From Halorubrum halodurans (GTDB taxonomy: Archaea > Halobacteriota > Halobacteria > Halobacteriales > Haloferacaceae): DNA of 64,000 nt. Location: assembly GCF_002252985.1 (NCBI RefSeq), contig NZ_NHPJ01000092.1, forward strand, positions 21,629 to 85,628, read 5' to 3'. The position numbers and the translations under genes are program-made. The notes under the pieces are model-generated. The model was not told the DNA's origin, ran no database searches, and saw nothing but the letters and a program-made list of their open reading frames with translations. Below, piece after piece: positions 42,405 to 50,963 of the stretch; position 1 is the stretch's first letter; every line of letters starts with the position of its first letter.

Positions 42405-42423
42405 GCTAATCGCCGCGTTATTT

Positions 42424-43593
42424 TCATGAATTCGTCTCATATTCGGAAAACCATTCAGGAGTAATATCGGCTTCATCCATCACACGCGAAACTACATTTC
42501 TCATTTTACTGTGAAATGTATCTACTGAAAACCGATCGGCGAAGGTCTCAATCATTTCAGCGTCCCAGTCAATTCCTTCCATTTCGAACTGTTGAGTGGC
42601 CTTACGAATCGTCGCACCAGTTCCATCACGTTTGAAGGTGTATCCGTTTTTCCCGTTGATGACTTGGTACTGCGTCATTCCCTCTTCGACACCGAGCAAC
42701 GGAGTTCCCGCGGCGAGTGCTTCGACGGGAGAGATTCCAAAGTCTTCGTCTTGACCGTTGAACACGAACGCCTTCGCTCCGGCAAGTAGTTCTCGCTTAT
42801 CAGCCTCACTGACGTACCCAACGAACTCGACGTTATCGTCCGCGATCGATTCCAGTTTATCCCGTTCCGGCCCGTCTCCAGCGACGATCAATCTAGCATC
42901 AAGGTCGTCGAACGCACGGACGATGTCCTCCACGCTTTTGTGCCAGTCCAGTCGAGAGAGCGTGAGGTAGTAGTCTCTCGTCTCTGCGTCGTCGAGTGAG
43001 TACTTGTGCGTGTCCACGGGAGGATAGACGACATCAATTTTCTCTTCGGGGATTCCCCAGTATCGAACCATCCGGCGTTTCACCTGCTCGGAGTTGGCCA
43101 CGAACTGATCGGGTTTGTGAGTGTTGTGATCGAAGGTGACTCGAACCGCGTAGTAGAAGAGGAGCTTCAACAATGGGATTTTACCGCGTCCGACCTGGTC
43201 GATCTGGTCGGATTGTCGGCGGTTCGTATGATGAATGTAGGCGATCCAAACTTGCTCGGTCGGTGGAACGTAGAACAGTGGCTCGTTCCCGCTGGTCACG
43301 AGCACGTCGTGGTCACGGAGGGGCTCAGCAATTTGCCACCCGAGCAAATGGGACAACATTCGTGTGACGCCACCTCGCTGGAGCGCCCACTCGTTCAGAC
43401 AACCGTTGATCAACTGCTCGGCGTCGATATCGTCAGGTTCGATTGCTTCGTCTCGCCACCCAACGTACAGCGGTGCGTCCTCGAACGCCCGTACGAGCTC
43501 CCAGGCAACGCGGTCCCCTCCACCGTTGACGTGTTCTCCCCAATGCGCGATGGCAATATCATCGCTACCCGACGGAAGAGGATCATCACTCAT
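42424..43593 (-). CDS. glycosyltransferase family 4
   Basis: A 389-residue GT-B glycosyltransferase. The N-terminal half has HWGEHVNGGGDRVAWELVRAF, an acceptor-side Gly-rich loop. The C-terminal half has YYLTLSRLDWHKSVEDIVRAF and LIVAGDGPERDKLESI, and the E-x7-E region is DFGISPVEALAAGTPLLG. It differs from its GT4 neighbour at 39727, so the two probably add different sugars. It lies on the opposite strand, with the decayed IS directly upstream. Confidence 0.88.
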   Translation of the reverse strand: MSDDPLPSGSDDIAIAHWGEHVNGGGDRVAWELVRAFEDAPLYVGWRDEAIEPDDIDAEQLINGCLNEWALQRGGVTRMLSHLLGWQIAEPLRDHDVLVTSGNEPLFYVPPTEQVWIAYIHHTNRRQSDQIDQVGRGKIPLLKLLFYYAVRVTFDHNTHKPDQFVANSEQVKRRMVRYWGIPEEKIDVVYPPVDTHKYSLDDAETRDYYLTLSRLDWHKSVEDIVRAFDDLDARLIVAGDGPERDKLESIADDNVEFVGYVSEADKRELLAGAKAFVFNGQDEDFGISPVEALAAGTPLLGVEEGMTQYQVINGKNGYTFKRDGTGATIRKATQQFEMEGIDWDAEMIETFADRFSVDTFHSKMRNVVSRVMDEADITPEWFSEYETNS

Positions 43594-43666
43594 GAGGATT
43601 TAGTGGGACGTAAGCCATAATAGGTTTCACGAAAACGCGAACAGGGCCTTGTTTAGACGCCAGCGT

Positions 43667-44505
43667 TCAATGGTCTTCCCCCTCGATCGCGCGTTCAATG
43701 TTTCGCATCGCCGATTTCATGACAAGTTCGCGAGATTGACCGAACTACGTTCTCGACTATATCGTCTCATCGTATCGCTGCCGTAAGCCAAAAAGCACCG
43801 ATTCAGCGTTCGAACGCGGATTATACGCCCAGTCGTGGATGAGTAGGTTTCTCGCCCAGCCTCGGAAACCTGGGCCGCGTTGCGGAATCAACGGTGTGAT
43901 ACGTTCAGCACGCAACCTTGTCCGAAGTACTTCCCAGTCGTATCCTTTATTTGCCGTCACAGCCGCTAAATCACCGAGATTCCGTACCAATACCTGCCAG
44001 CCGACTGGGTATCGTGCGATTGTTTCACTGATTAGTGTATATCTAGAATCGCACTCGTTTCACAATCGACGAGCAGCGTAGTCTTCACTGCCTCGAGCGT
44101 GTAATCCGTCCGTTTCGCGTAGTGCTGGCTCGCCTGGACACGATCCACGCCGGTTGCGTCGATTACTTAGACCTCTCCAAGTTCGTACAACTCCGACGCG
44201 TCGAGGATCGCTCGCCACCGCTTCATCGGAATCGCTTGCTTCCGCGCACAGATCGTGGAGAAGTGAGGAAGCGTCTCAACCGTTAGACCGAGCGATTCCG
44301 CGACTCCGGGCATCTCTCGCAGAACATCCATCAGCTTCCTGTAGCCGTGTTCAAGATACTCTTTGAAGTCCTGAACGGCGAGAACCACCCAGTCGGCATA
44401 CCCCTCTTTTCCGGGTCGGTATGCTGGAGCTAGCTCGCCAACGGCGGCTTTTTTGCAGAGCGAGACAACCACCTCTGCGAAGTGGGAGGTCTTGGTTTGT
44501 ACACC
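43667..44505 (-). pseudogene. broken transposase of the decayed IS
   Basis: Homologue of the 37073 transposase in pieces. The N-terminal part (VQTKTSHFAEVVVSLCKKAA) reads to ELGEV and then meets TAA where the intact copy has the CAA codon just before AIDATG. Further frameshifts separate the C-terminal part (NLGDLAAVTANKGYDWEVLR). The catalytic Asp of ADKGYDW has become Asn. The GTG start (37094 in the intact copy) has changed to GTA and lies at the inner insertion site. It cannot make active transposase. Confidence 0.85.
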
Positions 44506-45368
44506 CTGCTTTGTTGAATCCGATGACGGCGCGGGGATCGCTGTTTGAGAGCTTGTTCTAGGTTGTAGACTGCGGCGGTCAGCACGAGTTCGCGGAACTC
44601 GCGGTACCAAGCGCGAGGGTGGACAGCGGGGCCGAACCGACGCTTGATGGCCGAAAAGGCGGTCTCGGCCATCCACCGCTGGCCGTATAGCTCGCTGTCC
44701 AACCGTGCGTTGTGCGCGTGATCGTACGCAGCGAACAGCCGGTGACGCAGCAACGGCCGGACGCCCTCTGAACGGAGGGCGTCCCGGAGAGATTGGTCGT
44801 CATAGCCTTTGTCGCCGGCGAGACTCTCGATTTTCTCGGTGTTGCGAAGGGCAACTCGACGGCCAGTTTGCGTGTCGTGAGGCCAGTGTGCCGAGCAGTG
44901 AATATCGAGAATGGCACACGAATCTGTATCGACGAGCGCCGTCGTTTTGAGCGTGCGTATGTGGCGATCCGAGCGGTGTTGGTAGTGTCTCGATGCCGTT
45001 TCGCGGTCGAAGAATGTGGCATCGATGGTACCGTGCGAGCCCGGAGCGCAGACGTTCGCGGACTCACGAAGGAAGGCGCGCCACACGGACATGGGCACCC
45101 TCTCAAACGACCGGTACAGCGTTGAGGGTGCGGGAAATGCCGTTCGAGCGAGCTGTAACAGCCCACGAACGCGATCCATCTCACTCGCCCAATCCACGAT
45201 CTCGCGGTACGTCGCGTCCATGTGAACCCGCAAAAAGTGGAGCGTCACATGCTTCCAGCCGGGAAATCCGTGGCCAGTCGGATCACTCACCGCCGTTGGA
45301 CTGGCGGCACAGCGCTTTTGAGCCAGCGACGCGGCTTGCTTAACGAAGCGGAAGAGTAGGTTAGTCAC
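44430..45368 (-). CDS. IS5-family transposase of the nested IS
   Basis: A DDE transposase of 312 residues, unlike the outer IS enzyme. Catalytic residues are the Asp in GTIDATFFD, the Asp in LAGDKGYDDQ and the Glu in MAETAFSAIKRRFG, followed by AWYREFRELVLTAAVYNLEQ. The frame has no stop before the element's inverted repeat at 44507-44522, so it runs on about 25 codons into the surrounding dead IS (YKPRPPTSQRW...). Those last residues are foreign to the enzyme. The core is intact and may be functional. Confidence 0.82.
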   Translation of the reverse strand: MTNLLFRFVKQAASLAQKRCAASPTAVSDPTGHGFPGWKHVTLHFLRVHMDATYREIVDWASEMDRVRGLLQLARTAFPAPSTLYRSFERVPMSVWRAFLRESANVCAPGSHGTIDATFFDRETASRHYQHRSDRHIRTLKTTALVDTDSCAILDIHCSAHWPHDTQTGRRVALRNTEKIESLAGDKGYDDQSLRDALRSEGVRPLLRHRLFAAYDHAHNARLDSELYGQRWMAETAFSAIKRRFGPAVHPRAWYREFRELVLTAAVYNLEQALKQRSPRRHRIQQSRVYKPRPPTSQRWLSRSAKKPPLAS

Positions 45369-45441
45369 ATTCGGCTCTTCCGCTTCGCTTCCACCTTCAG
45401 AGCGACGCTATCTCGCCGCCTTCTGCGGATTCAACAGAGCA
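44507..45441 (-). mobile_element. nested IS5-family insertion sequence
   Basis: A 935-bp element with 16-bp inverted repeats, TGCTTTGTTGAATCCG (44507-44522) against the complement of CGGATTCAACAGAGCA (45426-45441), with one mismatch. An 8-bp target duplication, GTACACCC, stands at 44499-44506 and 45442-45449. It is inserted in the decayed IS. The same ends bound the MITE-like segment at 40935. Confidence 0.88.
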
Positions 45442-45563
45442 GTACACCCAATCCGTCGCGTTTCACTTCCTACTAGATTTGGTACTTCGCTAGAGTTGCT
45501 AGTATGACGATACTAGTGGAACAGCTTTCAGACTGATCGAGTCTAACCGTCTAAACAAGACCC

Positions 45564-45727
45564 AAGAACAGAATACACAATAAAATAAGTGTCGAACGTC
45601 AAAGAACGATCATCAGAAATTCAACTAATGTCGGTTAAATGAATAATAAATATTATATTATGAAGCAAGATCCTTCGATATCGATCATTGTCGATCAAGT
45701 TTGCTATTTAACTATATGTGAGCTCGG
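45564..45727. other. A+T-rich intergenic stretch
   Basis: About 160 very A+T-rich bases between the decayed IS and the end of aglG (for example AATAATAAATATTATATTAT). No gene is seen. It marks the right edge of the low-G+C island. Confidence 0.4.
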
Positions 45728-46666
45728 TTATCTATTCGCCTTCTCAACGAGATCTGGAGTCACCACCGCGTACAAGTATCCCAGCCCGACTGCCCCGGTG
45801 AACGCGCCGATCGCCGCCAGCTGCGTCACTGCGGCCACGGAAGGGGACCGGATCAATCCCTCCACCCGGCGTGGTACCCTGTCCGTCAGCAACCACTTCA
45901 GATAATCTCCCTTGTCGTCGGGCGCATCCGGATACAGCAGGTCCATCACGCGCTTCGAATACCCCTGCCAGAACGACCGGAACAATAGCCAACGGAATTC
46001 CCCTCGATACTCGAACAAGGTGTGGTGGACGACCGCGGCCTCGGTGAACATCATCCCCTTCCCGAACTCCTCTAACAGACGAATCCCCACCGGCGCTTCG
46101 TGCGCTTGGAGGTGTTTGTCCCCCTTCCGTCCGGTGTTCGGATCGTAGCCGCCGACCGCCAGGAACTTCCCGCGACGGTACGAGATGTTCGACCCGTACG
46201 TGTTCCGGACCTCCTCGCCGTCCTCGGCGAAATCGGGCTCGACACAGCCGACGAGCCAGTAGAACTCCTCGGGGAAGAAGTTCGGACGGTCACCCTGCCA
46301 GTTCGGTCGCACGTCCCCGCCGACCGCGATCGCGTCGGTCGTCTCGTACACCTCGACGAGCGACTCGATCCAGTCGCTCTCCGCCACGCCATCATCGTCG
46401 ATGAACGCGACGATCTCTCCGGACGCCAACTCCGCGCCCTTCGTCCGGCTGTAGGAGATCCCGCGGTTCTCCTCATTGTCGTGGATCACGACGCTCTCGC
46501 GGTCGCCGAAGTCCGCGACCGTCCGTTCGTACACCTCGGGGTTCCCGTCGATCACCAACACGACCTCGATCGGGTCGTACGTCTGAGAAAGCGCGCTCTC
46601 GACGGCCTCCGTGAACACGTCGTAGCGGTCCATCGTATACGTACAGACGACGACGGAGACCTTCAT
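45728..46666 (-). CDS. aglG: GT2 glucosyl-dolichyl-phosphate glucuronosyltransferase AglG-like
   Basis: A 312-residue family 2 glycosyltransferase close to haloarchaeal AglG, which in Haloferax volcanii adds a hexuronic acid to dolichol-phosphate-linked sugar in N-glycan assembly. Visible features are VSVVVCTYTMDRYDVFTEAV at the N-terminus, the metal-binding IVAFIDDDG near residue 92, GSNISYRRGKFLAVGGYDP and a C-terminal hydrophobic segment, AAIGAFTGAVGLGYLYAVV, that could anchor it in the membrane. It is divergent from aglB, 102 bases away, and its base composition already resembles core genes. Confidence 0.8.
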   Translation of the reverse strand: MKVSVVVCTYTMDRYDVFTEAVESALSQTYDPIEVVLVIDGNPEVYERTVADFGDRESVVIHDNEENRGISYSRTKGAELASGEIVAFIDDDGVAESDWIESLVEVYETTDAIAVGGDVRPNWQGDRPNFFPEEFYWLVGCVEPDFAEDGEEVRNTYGSNISYRRGKFLAVGGYDPNTGRKGDKHLQAHEAPVGIRLLEEFGKGMMFTEAAVVHHTLFEYRGEFRWLLFRSFWQGYSKRVMDLLYPDAPDDKGDYLKWLLTDRVPRRVEGLIRSPSVAAVTQLAAIGAFTGAVGLGYLYAVVTPDLVEKANR

Positions 46667-46691
46667 CGGTCGATGGTTCCGGAGGTGGACG

Positions 46692-46698
46692 AATAAAC
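46692..46698 (-). promoter_or_regulatory. TATA box of aglG
   Basis: GTTTATT on the minus strand, 26-32 bases before the ATG at 46666; a leaderless transcript is likely. Confidence 0.45.
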
Positions 46699-46724
46699 AT
46701 TCTGACCTCCCGCCGTCGCCGACC

Positions 46725-46733
46725 AGTTATAAC
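46725..46733 (+). promoter_or_regulatory. TATA box of aglB
   Basis: AGTTATAAC, 36-44 bases before the ATG at 46769, in the shared 102-base region with aglG. Confidence 0.45.
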
Positions 46734-46768
46734 AAGGCTTATGGACGTTTTCGGAGTGTTCCCGTGTA

Positions 46769-49700
46769 ATGAGCGAACGAACGGATACCGCCGAGGAGGA
46801 CGAGAGGTCCCCGCTCGTCCTCCTCGAACGCTGGTACCACGTCCCAGCGATCGCGGGCGTCTTCGCGTTTATGTTGTGGACTCGACTCCGATCGTACGGC
46901 AACTTCGTCCGTGACGGCGAGGTGTACTTCCGGGGGAACGACCCGTGGTACCACCTCCGGGAGACGAGCTATCTGCTCGAGAACTGGCCGAACACGCTCC
47001 CGTTCGACCCGTGGACTGGGTTCCCCTTCGGTAACCAAGCTGGACAGTTCGGGACCCTCTGGGACCACATCATGGCCGTCGGCATCTGGGTCGCCAGCCC
47101 GGTCATGGGTGGCCCGGAGGAAGTCATGCTCGTCATGGCTCCGATCGCCGGGGCACTCGTCGCGGTTCCCACGTTCTTCATCGCGCGCCGGTTCGTCGAC
47201 CGTCCGGCCGCCCTCGTGTCGTCCGGCGTGCTCGCGCTCCTCCCGGGCACGTTCTTCAGCTACTCGCTGGTCGGGTTCCCCGACCACAGCGCCGCCGAGG
47301 TGTTCTTCCAGTCGGTCGCCGTCCTCGGGTTCCTCGTCGCCTTCGCGGTCGCGGAGCGTGACGCACCCGTCTGGGAGCTCGTCGTCGACCGCGACTGGGA
47401 CGCCCTCCGCCGACCCGCCGCGTACGCCGCGGCCGCGGGCGTCGCGCTCGGCCTCTACATCTGGACGTGGCAGCCGGGGATCCTGATGGTCGGGTTCACC
47501 GGCGTCTACCTCGCGGTCAAGATCACGAGTGACACGTACCACGGCAGGAGCCCGGAACCGATCGCCTTTGCCGGCTCCGTCGCGATGGCCGTTTCGGGTC
47601 TGATGCAGGTGATCCCTCTCGACACGTTCTCGTTTCAGGTGACGGACTACTCGCTACTCCAGATCGTCCTCCCGCTCGGCGTCGCCGCGGGAGCGGTCTT
47701 CCTCGCGTGGCTCGCCCGCCAGTGGGAGGCGCGCGACGACCTGACTCCCGGCACCTATCCGGCGGCCGTCGGCGGCCTGATCGTCGCCGCCGCCGGCTTC
47801 CTCTGGCTGGCGCTTCCGTCGCTGTGGTCGACGCTGTCGAGCAACCTCCTGAACTTCGTCGGCTTCAGCGCCCGCGCCACGTTCCGCACCATCGGCGAGG
47901 GGCAGCCGCCGCTTCAGAACGCCTCCTTCGCCGACTTCGTCCTCGGCCAGTACGGGCTCGCCTTCTTCCTCGCGCTCGCGGCGGTCCTCTACGTCGTCGC
48001 GCGTCCGCTCTACCGCTCCGACGACCCGAACCACACGCTGTACATCCCCGCGGCGCTCGCCGTCGTCGGCTCCGTCTACGCGGTCCCCCAACTGTACGAC
48101 GCGATCGGCGGGCTCGTCGGCGTGAGCTGGCAGGTGGTCGGACTCGTCATCGCGGCGGGGTTCCTCGTCGGCGCGACGTTCCTCGTGGAGTACGACGCCG
48201 AGGAGCTGTACTTCGTCGTGTGGGCGGCGTTCATCGGGAGCGCCGCGTTCACGCAGAGCCGCTTCAACTACTACCTCGCGGTGGTCGTCGCGGTCGGCGC
48301 GGCGTACTTCCTCCAGGTCACCTTCGACGCGATCGACCTGGGATCGCTCGACGCCCTCCGCGAGATCGAGGGGTGGCAGGTGTTGACCGCGCTCGCGGTG
48401 CTCGCCGTCCTCCTCGTACCGCTCGTGGGCGTCGCCACGCCGGTGTGGACCGCGGGCAACTCGACCGGGCCGGGCAGCGTCGTCGAGTGGGACGAGAGCC
48501 TCCAGTGGATGAACGAGGAGACGCCGCATCCGGGCGAGCTCGAGGGCGCCGACAATCCGATGGAGTACTACGGCACCTACGAACGACCCGACGACGGCGA
48601 CTTCGAGTACCCGGAGGGCGCCTACGGCGTCCAGTCGTGGTGGGACTACGGCCACTGGATCACCACCCGCGCGGAGCGGATCCCGAACGCCAACCCGTTC
48701 CAGCAGAACGCCGCCGAGGCGGCGAACTACCTGCTCGCGCCGAGCGAGGAGGCCGCACGGGAGGTGCTCGCGGGCCAGAGCACGGAGGGCGAACACACCC
48801 GGTACGTGATGGTCGACCGCCAGATGGCCTCGCCGAACTCCAAGTTCGGCGCGCCGGTCACGTTCTACGACGCGGGCAACGTGACGCGGGAGGACTTCAA
48901 CCGCGTCCTCTATCAGCAGACCCAGCAGGGCGGGTTCGGCACGGTGATGCAGGTGAACACCCAGCGCTACCACGAGAGCCAGATGATCCGGCTGTACGAA
49001 CACCACGGGAGCGCGGTCGAGCCCGAGCCGGTCGTCGTCGACTGGGACACGCAGGCGGCCGAGACGGCGGGCGGCGAGCAGGTCGAACTCGCCGTGCTGC
49101 CGGAGGATCCGAGGACGATGATCCGGCAGTTCGAGAACGTCTCCGCGGCCCGTGAGTTCGTCGAGGAGGACGGGAGCGCGCAGGTCGGCGGCGTCGGGGG
49201 GCTCCCCTCCGAGCGCGTCGAGGCGCTCGAACACCACCGGCTCGTCCACGCCACCGAGTCGCAGGGACGCTCCGCCTCCGCGGGACAGGTGGGCGTGCTC
49301 CAGCAGCTCGGCGTGAACTTCCAGGACGTCCTCGGCGAGTCGGCGCTGGCCGCGTTCCGTGACGACTGGGTGAAGACGTTCGAGCGCGTCCCCGGCGCGA
49401 CGATCGAGGGGAGCGGCGCGGAGCCCGGCGAGGAGGTCCGAGCGACGGTGGAGATGGAGAAACCCTCCGGCGCGACCTTCGAGTACACGCAGTACGCGAC
49501 CGCCGACTCCGACGGGCACTTCGAGTTCACGGTGCCGTACTCGACGACGGGCTACGACGAGTTCGGTCCCGAGGAGGGGTACACGAACACGAGCGTGCGG
49601 GCGACCGGGCCCTACGAGGTCACGACGGGAACGACGACCGACGAGGACCTCTACACGACCCGGAGCGTCGGGCAGGTCGAGGTCACGGAGGCACAGGTGA

Positions 49701-49873
49701 TCGGCGAGGACGACGCCGCCGCGACCGTCGAACTCGAGGAGGAGATCGTCGACTGTCCCTCGGGCGATCCCGAGTGTCCGGTCGGTGACGGCTCGAGCGG
49801 CTCCGGGGACGGCGGGACGAACGAGTCGAGCGGCTCGCTCGCCGCGTCCGACCGCGTCGCCGTGGCCGCCTGA
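46769..49873 (+). CDS. aglB: archaeal oligosaccharyltransferase AglB
   Basis: The 1034-residue STT3-family enzyme that transfers the glycan from dolichol phosphate to Asn in N-x-S/T sites of S-layer and other surface proteins. The N-terminal ~590 residues hold about thirteen membrane helices with the first external acidic motif, FRGNDPWYHLRET (~55-67). The catalytic WWDYG motif is at residues 624-628, followed by HWITTRAERIPNANPFQQNA. The C-terminal domain is outside and ends with a Ser/Gly-rich segment. It is the key enzyme of the adjacent glycosylation island. The stop lies 6 bases before a DUF368 gene. Confidence 0.95.
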   Translation: MSERTDTAEEDERSPLVLLERWYHVPAIAGVFAFMLWTRLRSYGNFVRDGEVYFRGNDPWYHLRETSYLLENWPNTLPFDPWTGFPFGNQAGQFGTLWDHIMAVGIWVASPVMGGPEEVMLVMAPIAGALVAVPTFFIARRFVDRPAALVSSGVLALLPGTFFSYSLVGFPDHSAAEVFFQSVAVLGFLVAFAVAERDAPVWELVVDRDWDALRRPAAYAAAAGVALGLYIWTWQPGILMVGFTGVYLAVKITSDTYHGRSPEPIAFAGSVAMAVSGLMQVIPLDTFSFQVTDYSLLQIVLPLGVAAGAVFLAWLARQWEARDDLTPGTYPAAVGGLIVAAAGFLWLALPSLWSTLSSNLLNFVGFSARATFRTIGEGQPPLQNASFADFVLGQYGLAFFLALAAVLYVVARPLYRSDDPNHTLYIPAALAVVGSVYAVPQLYDAIGGLVGVSWQVVGLVIAAGFLVGATFLVEYDAEELYFVVWAAFIGSAAFTQSRFNYYLAVVVAVGAAYFLQVTFDAIDLGSLDALREIEGWQVLTALAVLAVLLVPLVGVATPVWTAGNSTGPGSVVEWDESLQWMNEETPHPGELEGADNPMEYYGTYERPDDGDFEYPEGAYGVQSWWDYGHWITTRAERIPNANPFQQNAAEAANYLLAPSEEAAREVLAGQSTEGEHTRYVMVDRQMASPNSKFGAPVTFYDAGNVTREDFNRVLYQQTQQGGFGTVMQVNTQRYHESQMIRLYEHHGSAVEPEPVVVDWDTQAAETAGGEQVELAVLPEDPRTMIRQFENVSAAREFVEEDGSAQVGGVGGLPSERVEALEHHRLVHATESQGRSASAGQVGVLQQLGVNFQDVLGESALAAFRDDWVKTFERVPGATIEGSGAEPGEEVRATVEMEKPSGATFEYTQYATADSDGHFEFTVPYSTTGYDEFGPEEGYTNTSVRATGPYEVTTGTTTDEDLYTTRSVGQVEVTEAQVIGEDDAAATVELEEEIVDCPSGDPECPVGDGSSGSGDGGTNESSGSLAASDRVAVAA

Positions 49874-49879
49874 TCCGGG

Positions 49880-50824
49880 ATGACGGACGTCCGGGAGTGG
49901 ATCGCGATATATCTGAAGGGCCTGGCGATGGGGACCGCGGATGCGGTTCCCGGCGTCTCCGGCGGCACCATCGCGCTGGTCGTCGGGATCTACGAGCGGC
50001 TGATCGCGGCGGTGACCGCGATCGATCCCGACCGGATCGCGCGGGTGCTCGCCGGGGTTCGAGCGAGCGAGCGTCCGGACGCGCGGGCCGCGTTCCGCGA
50101 GGTCGACGGCGGGTTCCTCGCCGTCCTGGGCGCGGGGATCGGCACCGCGGTCGTGCTCGTGTTGAGCCTCGTCGACGGGCTCCTCGCGGCGTTCCCCGTG
50201 GCGACCTACGGGTTCTTCTTCGGGCTGATCGCCGCCTCCGCGGTCGTGCTCTACGGGGCGGTCGACCTGGCGACGACGGGCAGGAAGGCGGCCGCGGTCT
50301 GCGGCTTCCTCGCGGCGTTTCTCGCGTCGGGGTACGCCGCGACCGCGCTCGGCCACGCGCTCCCCGTCGTCTTCGTCTCGGGGGCGATCGCGGTCAGCGC
50401 GATGGTCCTTCCGGGCCTCTCCGGATCGCTTCTCCTCGTCGTCCTCGGCCAGTACGAGTTCATGTCGGGGACGCTCGCCGCGTTCCTCGACGGGATCGCC
50501 GCGGCGGCCGCGGGCGAGGGCGCCGCCGGGATCACGGGGGCCGTTCCGACGATCGTCGCGTTCCTCGCCGGCGGGGTCGTCGGGCTGTTCACGATCGCCC
50601 ACGCGGTGCGCCGCGCGCTCGAGGCCGCCCGCGCCGCGACGCTCGCGTTCCTCGTGAGCCTGATCGTCGGCGCGCTGCGCGCGCCGGTGATCGAGGTCTC
50701 GATGCGGCTCGCCGACTCCGGCGAGACCTGGGCGAGCGCGTTCCCGCGGTTCGCGGCCGCCGCCCTCGTCGGCGCGGTCGCCGTGATCGCCGTCGACCGG
50801 CACGCGGGCGTGCTGGAGTACTGA
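49880..50824 (+). CDS. DUF368 membrane protein (polyprenyl-phosphate translocase family)
   Basis: A 314-residue integral membrane protein with about eight to ten helices. The DUF368 signature is the N-terminal YLKGLAMGTADAVPGVSGGT, echoed in the second half by SAMVLPGLSGSLLLVVLGQY, an inverted-repeat pattern. Bacterial DUF368 proteins (PopT) are implicated in returning undecaprenyl phosphate to the inner leaflet. Here the gene begins 6 bases after aglB, so a role in recycling the dolichol phosphate that AglB releases is attractive (inference). The C-terminal codons overlap a 23-bp tandem repeat. Confidence 0.88.
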   Translation: MTDVREWIAIYLKGLAMGTADAVPGVSGGTIALVVGIYERLIAAVTAIDPDRIARVLAGVRASERPDARAAFREVDGGFLAVLGAGIGTAVVLVLSLVDGLLAAFPVATYGFFFGLIAASAVVLYGAVDLATTGRKAAAVCGFLAAFLASGYAATALGHALPVVFVSGAIAVSAMVLPGLSGSLLLVVLGQYEFMSGTLAAFLDGIAAAAAGEGAAGITGAVPTIVAFLAGGVVGLFTIAHAVRRALEAARAATLAFLVSLIVGALRAPVIEVSMRLADSGETWASAFPRFAAAALVGAVAVIAVDRHAGVLEY

Positions 50825-50870
50825 ACGCGGGCGTACTGGAGTACTGAACGCGGGCGTGCTGGAGTACTGG
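50802..50870. repeat. three tandem 23-bp repeats over the DUF368 stop
   Basis: Units start at 50802, 50825 and 50848 (each beginning ACGCGGGCGT and ending GGAGTACTGA or GGAGTACTGG). They differ at single positions. The first unit encodes the DUF368 C-terminus and stop. Copies two and three are downstream and noncoding. The 23-bp length is not a multiple of three. Confidence 0.9.
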
Positions 50871-50963
50871 CGGCGCGGTCGGCCGGGCTCGCGCCGTGGA
50901 TGCCGAGCACTTCGCCGCACGTCGGGTCAACCGTTAAGTCGCGGTCGGTCGACCGTGTAGGTA

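Larger units (their letters stand above)
43644..45563 (-). mobile_element. decayed IS5-family element interrupted by another IS
   Basis: This is a second copy, inverted, of the element at 36977-37956. Its ends are GGGCCTTGTTTAGACG at 43644-43659 and CGTCTAAACAAGACCC at 45548-45563, now with one mismatch. A different IS is inserted near the 5' end of its transposase. Short imperfect direct repeats flank it (GCGAACA before, AAGAACA after). Many substitutions relative to the intact copy mark it as old. Confidence 0.85.

Noticed and set aside
47654-50920. A minus-strand open frame of over 1000 codons
   Set aside because: Antisense shadow of aglB and DUF368; composition is Arg/Asp/Glu/Gly-rich with no fold or motif.
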